Assembly (NCBI GenBank): GCA_025558095.1
Contig: JAIVFI010000024.1
Span: 310,001 to 374,000 of the forward strand
From: Hyaloraphidium curvatum
Taxonomy: Eukaryota > Monoblepharomycota > Hyaloraphidiomycetes > Hyaloraphidiales > Hyaloraphidiaceae
Length of the DNA: 64,000 bases
Reading direction: 5' to 3'
Shown here: piece by piece, positions 1 to 9,387 of the stretch
Layout of the letters: every line of letters begins with the position of its first letter
How positions within the stretch are numbered: position 1 is the first letter of the stretch
The notes under the pieces: model-generated
The model's input: only the letters and a program-made list of their open reading frames with translations
Databases searched by the model: none
What the model was told of the DNA's origin: nothing
Program-made: the position numbers and the translations under genes

Positions 1-85
1 AGTACGTGGTCGCCTTTCTCTCGTGTTCTGTCGATCACGGAGCCCGCGAGCCCGCCATACAGTCCCAGCTGCCCCTGGAACGCTG

Positions 86-760
86 CTAAACTTCGACCAT
101 TGCCTCCTCCTCATCAGAATATGATTCCTCCTCCGGCTCTCCCATCCCCTCGTCGACAACCTCTGCTTCAAGGTCCTCCACGATCTCCTCGTTTGCAGCA
201 CTGCCCGACTCGACCCCCGGCGGCGAAAAGAAGCCCGTATCCGTGACTCCGTCCGGAGAGCGTATGTCCCAGGTCACGCTGTCGACGCTCCCCTTTCCGC
301 GTGTCCGCAAGAGCCGCTGGAGCTCGTCCTTGTCGAAATCCAGAAAGCCGGTGTCCTCTCCGTCGCCGTCCTTCTCCGCCACGATGCACGCCGGTCCGTG
401 GACGATCATGGAGGCGTCCATGCCGGGGTCGGCACCTCCGTTTAGGATGAACGATGCCCGCTGGTTTGGCTTGAGGCCTTTCCCGATCCCCTCGCCGTCC
501 AGGACGAGGAGAAGCTTCGGGAATCCTCCTCGAGCCTGCCACGTCAATACAGAGTGCACCTCGAGGGTCTCTGCTTCCATTCCCTCCGAGTTCTCTGGAA
601 AGAAGCTGTTGGGGCTGCCAAACTCTGGCGCCCCTGGACCAAGGACCAGTTCGCGCAGAAGAGGCGAGAGCCGCCCAGGTTCGGCCTTGACCTGCCACGG
701 CTCTCCTCTTATGGGTAAGAATACGAAAGTAAGCGGCACTGAGCACTCGGGCAGCGACAT
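86..760 (-). CDS. Hypothetical acidic protein, possibly DUF3846-like
   Basis: Single open frame of 224 residues from an ATG at 760 to a stop at 86. I do not recognise it with confidence. The first half is globular-looking: residues 1-40 contain a PLTFVFLPIRGEPWQV stretch, and the middle has a GLKPNQRASFILNG segment followed by GPACIVAEKDG. That order resembles the DUF3846 fold, in which a short beta strand, a 'glkpN..A' turn and a 'G.a.i.' strand follow one another; this is a weak impression only. The last 40 residues are very acidic (EEESYSDEEE) and probably disordered. It lies head to head with the prefoldin 1 gene, with 113 bp between the start codons, so a shared promoter is likely. No intron is needed. 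No function is assigned. Confidence 0.55.
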   Translation of the reverse strand: MSLPECSVPLTFVFLPIRGEPWQVKAEPGRLSPLLRELVLGPGAPEFGSPNSFFPENSEGMEAETLEVHSVLTWQARGGFPKLLLVLDGEGIGKGLKPNQRASFILNGGADPGMDASMIVHGPACIVAEKDGDGEDTGFLDFDKDELQRLLRTRGKGSVDSVTWDIRSPDGVTDTGFFSPPGVESGSAANEEIVEDLEAEVVDEGMGEPEEESYSDEEEAMVEV

Positions 761-873
761 CGTCTCGACGCGTTGTCGCGCGGCCGCCCCCCCTTGATCG
801 CCTCCGCGGCGCCTGCGCGATCGCCTCGGAGCCCCCGACGTAAAGTCCGCGTCCTTTGGCTCAGGAAATCGCG

Positions 874-1414
874 ATGTCGCTCAGCGATGAAGCTCTCCGA
901 CGGGCAAGTTATCGCCCCGCCCGCGTGCTTTCTCAATGGCTCAACCTCTGCGTCTCGCCGGACCTCCTCTGACCTCTCGGAACCCCCGGCACCCCGGACC
1001 GACCCGACCTCAGCTACTCAACGAGTGCAACACAAAACTGAACGCGCATCGACGCGAGCAGCAGACTATCCAGGCCATGTCTGCCTCGAAGGAGCGAGAA
1101 CGGAGGCTAAACGACTTTACGGTCGCGCAGCTGCAGGCTCTCGAGGACGAGACGGCGACGTTCAGGGCCGTGGGAAAGATGTCAGTTTCTAGACTGTCGG
1201 CATGGGTGTCTGGGACGCCTCTGACGCGTGGCGATTCGCGTCCAGGTTCCTGGCAGCGACCCCGACTGAGATCATTGAGGACCTGGAAAAGCAGAACAAG
1301 GACGTGGCAAAGGACCTTGAAGCCCTGGGCAAGAAACGGGATTGGATTGAGCGCCAGATCTCCGACCTGAACAACACGTTGCGGGACGTGATGAGGACGA
1401 GCGGAAGGGCATGA
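874..1414 (+). CDS. PFD1: Prefoldin subunit 1
   Basis: Beta-class subunit of the cytosolic prefoldin hexamer, which hands unfolded actin and tubulin to the CCT chaperonin. Three exons (874-903, 1014-1180, 1246-1414) give 121 residues, close to the usual 122. Two helices join through a short beta hairpin: an N-terminal coiled coil starting MSLSDEALRR, the ETATFRAVGKM segment at the hairpin, then a C-terminal coiled coil with EIIEDLEKQNKDVAKDLEAL. The first intron begins GCAAGT, a GC-AG intron; only this donor joins the MSLSDEALRR start to LLNECNTKLNAH as the family requires. The second intron (1181-1245) splits the Met of GKM|FL. The 3' end converges on the HFM1 gene with 166 bp between the stops. 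Confidence 0.88.
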
Positions 1415-1580
1415 GGCTGGCTTGTAGAGGACGGCTTGCGCTCTATACCCCACGATCCCACGATAGGTCAGATACCGGTTCTGTATTGGGAATGACATGC
1501 TGTGACAGAGCACATGATCGATAGTCAAAGCGGATATCGGGAATCGGGGTATATGTGGGCCAACAGAGCGTCGAGGCCGG

Positions 1581-4500
1581 TCAAGCTTCGCCATTGTCCA
1601 CGACCACTTTCTGGAGCCAGCTGCGAAGCCGGACTGTGCCGGCGGAAGCTTTGACGGTCTGTGCGGAAGCTGCTGCCGGCATCCGACTCGGCGCATGAGC
1701 TGCGATCGAGGCTGCTGGGGAGTCTTTCTTGGGCGAGGCCGCGGTGGCCAAGCGCTGCTTCTGAGGGAAAGCAGCCTCGCGCAGCCCGGGCAGCCGCGGA
1801 AGGGATGCCGCCCTGGAGGCCAGAGTGATCGGCTGCTGCTTGGGCTCGGGAGGAAAGTCGTCGTACAGCTTGCGTCCCCATGAGGTAGACGCTTTGGCCG
1901 GTGGCTGTCGTTCCTGGAGCAGCTGACGAGGTGGCGAAGAAGGTTTCGGGTTCGGAGAAGAAGCATGCGACGAGGGTACCGGGGGTGCAGGAAAGCCGAA
2001 ATCAGGGATCTGCCACGCATCCGCGAGAGAGGGCAGTGACGGTGTGGACGCTTTGTTCGGAGATTTGGTCTCGGTTGCGTCGGCCTCTTCCAGATCGAAC
2101 ACGGGGATGGGATGCGCTGCCTTCGGCAGATCTGTCGACAATGGTTGATCAGCAGTGAACAGTGGATGCCTCGGGCTTACCCACACTCGACAGCCTTCTT
2201 CCGGACACTGAGGTCGAAGAAGCTTGTGTTCTCATCAGTTGCCAGGGCGCCTGAGATGCGTTTCCCGTTCTGCGGCGGTTTGGACGGCAGCGAGAGCGAT
2301 CGCGCACTGCCTGACCCTCCCTCCAGCCGTTCTCTCTTGGAACCCGGCGGCTGTGATCCTTCCGTCTCCGAATCCTCGACGATCGGTCGCTTCAGCTTCC
2401 GCTTCGGAGCCGTTATCTCGGGGAGCGACGAAGATGCCGAAGAGCTCGGAGAAGGAGCAGGGTCGACGATCTCCCACACAGGCTGGCGGCGCTTCTCAGG
2501 AGGCGGGGCTTCCAGGGCCTTTGAAACTTGCCGAACCCCTCCGTCAGGTCGGAACTCATTCTGCGAATCATTTTCCACGGCACCGAACGCAGCGTCGGCC
2601 GGCGACTCGGCTTTGCGCCGGCGCGCTGCTTTGCGCGGAATGCCCGTCTTGCAGCATAGATGACGGCACTTCATTTTGTCCTTGCTACGAGGGCAAGCAA
2701 ATGCTCAGCTAGAGTCTAGCCCCGAGCAAACATATCTCACCAGGCGTGATTGCAGGGCACAGTATCGGGCTCGAGTCCAGCCTGTGCAGTCTGCATCTGA
2801 TCGGTCCTTGATTCAACCCTTGCTCCCGGAGCAGCACCTTGAGCGCGAGGTCCTTGTTGGACCGTCGCTTGCACAGATTTGGATTGCTCTTGCGGACGGG
2901 CTATCGCTGCACTGGGTGCTGGAGCGGTGCGCAGATCGAGCGGCGGTGGAAGAGGAGGAACTGTGGTGACGGTCAGTTCCGAGATCGAATAGCTCCCAAA
3001 ACCAAACCGCAATACCATCATCGTCCACATCATCGCTGGCGAGATTGTCGCCTGCAAGTGCCAAGACTGCCTCGTCGTCGATGCCGAAGAAGCTGTTGGA
3101 AGCTTCTGCGGCCCCGACCACCGCGCCCGCCGGTCCGCCCGCGTGAACAACATCGTCCAGGTCGACGCCGAAGAGCAGATCATCGCTAGCAGGATCTCCA
3201 GCTGGGCCTGCTTCCTGCTTTTCGCGCAGATCAGCGAGAGTAACCTCTCCGGAAGTACTGCTCGGTATCTTCTTGTCCTTGCTCTGCTGCATGATGCGCA
3301 TGAAGATCCTCGGATTAATCTCGGGCGCGATCTCTTCCGATATGTCCACCCCCGCTATTCAAATGGGCTTTGCTTAGTGCGGTGAGCACATGCAGTGTCC
3401 ACTTTGTCTCACCGTAATCTTCGCACATGGCACGAATGTACACCTTGGTGGAGGTCGACATGATCGGGGCCTTGAAGCGGAATTCCTTCGGCCCGTCGCG
3501 CAGTTTGCTGCAGCTGGTGCATACGCAGTCAAGACAAATTCAATGTCCGCCCGTGGAGGACCCACTAGATCCGATAGAATTCGACGAGCGGCCCATCCGA
3601 TACGCCGCAGAAGAGCACGACAGACGGCGAACTCTTGATGGAGGGGTTGGCCAAGCCCAAGGTCACGAAAAGCTCGAGCTCAGCGCTGTCGACGTCTTGG
3701 AACTGGGTGATGTAGGAAGAGTTCCAACCCGGCCGAGCAATAGGGTTGCTCAATCAACCTGCCTTGCGAATGCGGAGCTCAAGCTGCGGCAATGACTTCA
3801 AGGACTCCAGGACCTGCATTGCGAAGAAAATCAGCTTCGATTGTCGAAACTTGATTGAATTGAATCCGTACCTTGTGACCGAACGGAGGCTGGCGACCAA
3901 CGGCCATCTCAATCCTCCCTGGGTCGCATGCGCGCAACGCGGCAAAGTCCCTGATACCGGAAATATCAAGCTTCCGGGCGAACTCCACGCCCAGGCCGTC
4001 GAGTTGGCGCAGGAGGAGACCGCTGCCCTGACCCCAAGTTTTGGCCTGCAGACTTTGGAGCCTGACGTGGAGCTGTCAGTAGCCAATCAAATGGGCACGC
4101 ATCGCGAGCTCACATCTCAACAGCACTCCGAACGAAGCGAAAGTCCTTCCGTATCACGGCGACTTCCAAGATGCAACGAGCGATGCGTTGAGCTTGCATG
4201 ACAACGTAAGACTGCTCTTGCGCCATGATCGGCCTCGAATTCTGGCCAACGATCGGTATCGCGCCAAGAGCGGCTTGAATGAGCAGAGAGATCTGCAAAA
4301 GAGGATATGCACTTAGCACACCTGCAGAAGCAGACGGATGGGGCCGTGCCTTATGGTCTAGAGTCTTGACTTTCGTCTTGAGCGGAAACCGCAGACCATG
4401 CTTCTTGTTCAAGTCGTTCAGGATGCCTGCGCCAACGGTACGTTCACCGCAAGTAGCAAACGCATGCATGACGAAAATCACCCTTGTCGCCCATGTTCAT

Positions 4501-7500
4501 CCTCGTCGCGTCGTTGAACTCGCTTGCTTTCGATAGTGCATCTAGCTGTGGAAAGGTAAGCAAACAACCAGCCGAGAGAAGTAGCTACCATACCACGTCC
4601 TTCACCGTGGATCCCGGTTTCAGTTTGCAAATCTCGACCATGGTCTCAAAACGGATGTAGAACTTGGCCATGATTGGTCCTGCTTGGGTGTCAGGACGTC
4701 CGAGGTGCCGTAAAAAAGCGCCATCCTCGCCTAGCTCGGTACTCTCCAGCATTTTCCCGTCCCGCAGCTTCACGAACTGGTGCTGCTCCAGCTTTTCGAG
4801 GTCCTTCAAAGCCAGAGACTCGAGCCTTTGCTCGACCGGCATATGGTCTGGCAGCTTGGTCTTGAAACGGTAGTGGCCCGGATTCGCTTTCGCACGAATG
4901 AATAGGAATGTGGCCTTGAGCCACTTGACCGCGAGAGTAAGGTCCGTGACGGTGCCAAGCACGACCTCCGCATTGATGTGCTCAATCAGGCTCTCGTGAA
5001 GACTGGTGGGCGTAGAGTCGATGAGACGCTACAAGAAGAATGCAAGCCCATATGGTACCTGCTCTCGATTGTCTCCTGTCCGGAAACGAGTGCCTCGTAC
5101 TTGGCGCGATTGCCCTCCTCGGTCATGATAACTGGTGCCGTAAGCGGAGACTCTCACACCGCGAGCGCTGCCATTTACCTGCGCATCCGCTGTCATCAAA
5201 CTGACGGAGGAGGTGTGGTCAGTGGAGACTTCGTCAGAGGCACTTCTGACCAACCTGCGGTCGTCCCGCGCGGCCAATCATCTGAAACAGGTCGAGATCC
5301 GAAATCGGAACGTACTTGGAGTTGTGGTACTGGCAGGTGCCCTTGATAACCACGAGGTAGGCTGGAAGATTGACGCCGACCGCAAGAGTGGAAGTGGTGC
5401 CTGCAGCGAAAGAAGCATTGAAATATGCAGAAGAGTCGAAAGCTAGGACCACCAACATAGCACTTTGATGTCGCCCTTGAGGAACGCTCCCTCTAGCTGA
5501 CGCCGATCTTCCATCGAGAGACCTGCGATAGCTGTCAAGGGCGCAGATAGCACGCTTGGAAGAGCTCTCACCAGCATGATGGTAGGCGACCGCGTGCGGG
5601 ATCAGCTCCCCGATCTTGCGATCTTGGAAGTTGTTCCTCATCGAATTGAGATGCTGTTGAATCCTGGCGCTGCTGACGAACGGGTGTTTCCGAGTTGCAA
5701 TGACGCGCTCGACGGCGACCTTCGAGAGTGTTTGCGCCGCATGCTCCGCCGACTTGCGAGTAGCACAGAAGACAAGAGCTGGCTTGCCTTGACTGAATCG
5801 CTCCAGGACATCGAGAAGCCTTGGCAAACTCATCAGCCTCTCGTCATGGCGGAGGAAAGTAGTTCCTCACTTCGAATCGAGAGTCTGCTCGAAGATGAAC
5901 TCGTTCATGCGCTCGCCCCGCGGATACCCAAGGACCTCCTTGCAGAGAATCACCGGGCGATAATCCTCCCCAAAAATTCTGACCTCAGCGGCAGCCCCTA
6001 TCGTAACACGGCGTGATCAGCTACCTCGCTGAGCAACGTCAGCGGAAGACTCACCGGAAGGATCGCAAAGCCACTTCGCGATGTCGTGCACATTAGGGAC
6101 CGTAGCGCTGACAGCAACGAACCTGACGGCTTCGTTGCTCGGTCCAGAAGCACCCGAGATGCTGTTGAGGGCGGCCTTCTGCTTCATCCTTCCGACGACA
6201 ACTTCCAGAGTCGCCCCCCGCTTTTCCTCGCCGAGCTGATGCAAGAAGGGCGACTGGTTAACTGTGGGTCAACTGCTGGCGGCATGCACGCACCATGTGC
6301 ACTTCGTCGACCATGAAGAGCTTGACCAGATTGAACAAGGCCTGGTGATCTCGCCACTTTCGCGAGATCGAGTCCCACCTTCCCAGCGGATGTCAGGGGA
6401 CGGTACTATTGACAGCGTTAAGACCCACTTCTCCGGCGTGGTGACGATGATTTGTGCTCGCTGAACGTTCCGGATTTCGTCGTGCGCGGTATCTCCGGTG
6501 AGCTCGCCGCAGGTAATGCCGAGAGTTCGGAAACGCGCGCTCCAGTCGCGGGCTCGCTCGGTGCAGAGGGCCTTGACAGAATTGATCAGATAGATGGCGA
6601 CGTGCCGCAGGAAGGTACGCACTCGCGTAGGGGCCATGTAGATGATCTTGACGTTCTCGCGGTCCGCTTTCATGAGCTCTCTCGCAATGGCTGCGGGTGC
6701 GCGGGTAAGGAAGGGTGCAAGCATGGGACGAGATCGAGCAAACCGAGTTCGAGAACGACTGGAAAACGGGGAATGGTCGTCAGCGCATATTACACATCCT
6801 CGAGTGGCACGTTACCTGTCTTGCCCGCGGACGTCGGGGCGCTGACGACCACGTTTCGACCCGTGTTGTAGGCAACGTCGAAACACTCGCTTTGCATCGC
6901 GTTGAAGTACGGGAAGTTCCACAGCGAGCGGAAACGATCAGGCAGCTCCGACACGGATCGTAGGTTGAGAGTCCGACCATCGCGCCCCAAGACGGTCTGC
7001 TGCCGAAGAGGTCTGCCCCGGGAAGCCTGTGGACCGAAGTTATCTTCTTGACCAGGCCCGTAGCCATGCGGAGCCCCGAAGTTTGCTTCGTGTCCTGGTG
7101 CATAGTCGTACTGCGCAGCTCTGCCGTCGGGCTGAGCCATAGCGTGGAAATCGTCGCCATAGACATTGGCCGTGCGAGCTTGGTAGGGCGTGTTGTACGC
7201 ATCTTTAAGGGAGGGCGTGAGGCAACAGAGGTGAGCTTGAGAGGTCGAGATCTTACCGCGCGGCCCATGCTGAAGGTGTTCAAAGTCGGGGGCATCGTCT
7301 TGCGCGTCTTCGATTTGCTCTTCGTAGAAGTCTGGCGAGAAAGGGTTAGAAGCATGACAACTTTTCTCTCGACAAGCGATCACCGGAGTTGCGCTGCCAG
7401 GCATAGTCCTCTGCCTGATCCTGGTAGAAAGGGTTTCCATCGCTTCCTCCGATCGAGGGCCTCAAGGGCTGAGCTCTGGCAATCGGACCGTATCCCAGGT

Positions 7501-7897
7501 TCCCGTGATCGCCTCCTCTCGTGCCCTGAAACTGCGGTGCAAGATCCGTCGGTCTCGCGGCGAATCTCGGGGGTAGACGCGAAGCTCGGTTCGCAGGACG
7601 CGACTGCGCGATCATGAACTCGTCCTCGCCGCGGTCGGGTGCGTTCCAGGAGCCGTACGCGTCCGGCACATCGTCCTCATCGTAGGCCGGTCCGAACGCG
7701 CGACCATCCCGCGCATCTTCGTCATAAGCAAAGAGCTCTCTGCCCTGGTCCATGTGCGCGGGACGCGACTCCGAGAAGTTGGCGGGCCGATCGCCGGGGA
7801 ACTGCGACGCGCCGTACGGCGGCCGGATCATGGGGCTCACAAAGGGCCGCGGCGCGTTGCCCGCCCGTTGCTGGCCGTAGCCAGCATTGCGCTTCAT
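1581..7897 (-). CDS. HFM1: Meiotic ATP-dependent DNA helicase HFM1/MER3
   Basis: Ski2-like superfamily 2 helicase that stabilises recombination intermediates and promotes interfering crossovers in meiosis. At least a dozen exons on the minus strand are read from the first in-frame ATG at 7897. A disordered Arg/Asp/Tyr-rich N terminus leads into the Q motif region and Walker A APTSAGKT (6817-6840). Then follow APTR|ALCTERARDW, ELTGDT, TTPEKW, motif II DEVH (6297-6308), motif III SAT (near 6105), the TSTLAVGVNLPA motif V region and motif VI QMIGRAGRPQ (5255-5284). Winged-helix and Sec63-like regions (about 4962-3560) follow, then the Cys cluster CRHLCC (2651-2668), a hallmark of HFM1 tails. Exons I traced include 6690-6623, 6571-6429, a 15-nt microexon at 6744-6758, and a final exon 2131-1581. 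There is only one helicase cassette, which excludes Brr2/Slh1. Not every exon edge in the C-terminal third was resolved. Confidence 0.86.
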
Positions 7898-8123
7898 TTT
7901 GCGCGGAGCATTGGGCACAGCTGCCGCCGGTCGGTGGTCCGCGGTCGAACCGAATTGGCGGTTCGCACGGAAGTTGAACGGCAGCGGCCGTCCGTCGGCG
8001 ACGCTGACGAAACACTCCACACACACAACCTCATCCGAAGGAGAAGGAAGCCAGCTGCGGTCCTCCTACGAGCTTTTAAGAAGCACAGTGCCCCCATCGA
8101 ACGCTTTTTGACGCCGCGGAAAG

Positions 8124-8823
8124 ATGGCTAAGCACCATGTGGGTGTCTGCGCAGCACTCGTTCCCGAACCCCGTTGACGGATCTCCACCCCTTCTATGCT
8201 GCGATTATCCTCGGAATCTTGAATGGAGTAGCCTGAGTGAGTGATAACGAAGTTTGCACCGCCTGGCATTTGCTGACTGTGGTCTCCCGCCTGTTCCTAC
8301 TGGGTTCGCTCGCTCGCGTGACCGCCGAAACCCACATCGCAGCCTAATCTTCTGCCGGAAGCAGCCGGGGATTGCCATCGGACGCCTCTGCGAGAAATGC
8401 GACGGCAAATGTGTCATTTGTGACTCCTATGTCAGGCCAATGACGCTGGTCCGGATCTGCGACGAGTGCAACTACGGATCCTACCAGGGGCGATGTGTAA
8501 TCTGCGGCGGCCAGGGGATTTCCGATGCCTACTACTGCACAGAGTGTACGATCCAGGAGAAGGACGTGAGTCGCCCTCCGCTGCCTGCCCTGATCGACTT
8601 GCTCATCGCCCGTTCTCCGCTCGCCCTCCCCTGCCTACCCCGATCGACTTGCTGACCGCCCGTTCTCCGCTCGCCCTCGGCTGCCTACCCTGACCGGCTT
8701 GCCGACCGCCCGTTCTCCGCCCGTCAGAGAGACGGCTGTCCAAAGATTGTCAACCTCGGATCCAGCAAGACGGACCTTTGGTACGAAAGGAAGAAGTTCG
8801 GGCTCAAGAAACAGAATGGTTGA
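8124..8823 (+). CDS. PHF5A: Splicing factor 3b subunit PHF5A (Rds3)
   Basis: Small Cys-rich zinc protein of the SF3b complex in U2 snRNP, contacting SF3B1 near the branch-site adenosine pocket. Four exons (8124-8138, 8232-8236, 8343-8565, 8728-8823) give 112 residues; the human protein has 110. The body is nearly invariant across eukaryotes: [48 protein letters not shown], then [17 protein letters not shown]. The conserved start MAKHHPDLIFCRK is rebuilt only when a five-base exon, CCTGA, flanked by tag and gtgagt, is placed between exons 1 and 3. The third intron (8566-8727) consists mostly of a 50-bp tandem repeat. Exon 1 uses a GTGGGT donor. The gene is head to head with HFM1, with 226 bp between the start codons. 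Confidence 0.95.
8571..8720 (+). repeat. Tandem repeat, 50-bp unit, three copies, inside a PHF5A intron
   Basis: Three consecutive 50-bp units (8571-8620, 8621-8670, 8671-8720). Each carries the core CGTTCTCCGC at its 3' end, at 8611, 8661 and 8711. The units fill nearly the whole of PHF5A intron 3, leaving only the donor hexamer upstream and a seven-base CCGTCAG acceptor tail downstream. Copies differ by a few substitutions. This explains why this intron is 162 bp while most of its neighbours are 50-60 bp. Confidence 0.9.
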
Positions 8824-9387
8824 ACTGATGGCCGTGGAACTGGACTGGGCACCCTGCCTCGGGAGCAGAATGGTTGATCTGAGCCGCGGAACTGGAGTGC
8901 CAAATGGAGGGCTCCCTGCCTCGGTGCCATCTTCTGCCAGCATTCTTTGTCGATGTAGCTATGTGATTCCCAAATGATATCCGCTGGCGATCCCGGTCTC
9001 GATCTAGGTAGAACGAGGCTGTGACTGTGTCGACCACCTGGTTTATCGGCCGCGGCGGCGTCCGTCATCATCAGTCAGTTCTGAATTCTACGGGTCCCCT
9101 CCCTCCAAAGCTCCTCCGCAGCTGCTTTCCTCCATTTCGTTGGCACGTTGCCGCACTCGGCGTTTGCTGAAGGGGATTAAGGAGCCGGCCTCTCCCCCCG
9201 ACCGCAACGAGGCGCGACTCGCGTCCACTCCGACCCGTGGCAACGGCGCCGCCGGAAGCTGGAGCTCCAAGATTCGACTTCCAGAGCCAGGTCCATCTGT
9301 TATTCTGAGGCTCGGAGCCACTAGGGTCGGCAACACGTGCTGGTCGCACAGGTTTCCGCCCGTATTGACCTCAACCGTGCCGACAGG
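8824..9387. other. Intergenic, PHF5A 3' flank to SLBP 5' flank
   Basis: No coding frame is convincing here. The first 100 bp hold a diverged tandem duplication: a block starting CAGAATGGTT at 8812, spanning the PHF5A stop, recurs at 8866 with the same order of motifs (GGAACTGGA, then a ..CCTGCCTCGG end). The remainder should hold the PHF5A 3' UTR and the SLBP promoter and leader. No clear TATA element seen. Confidence 0.5.
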
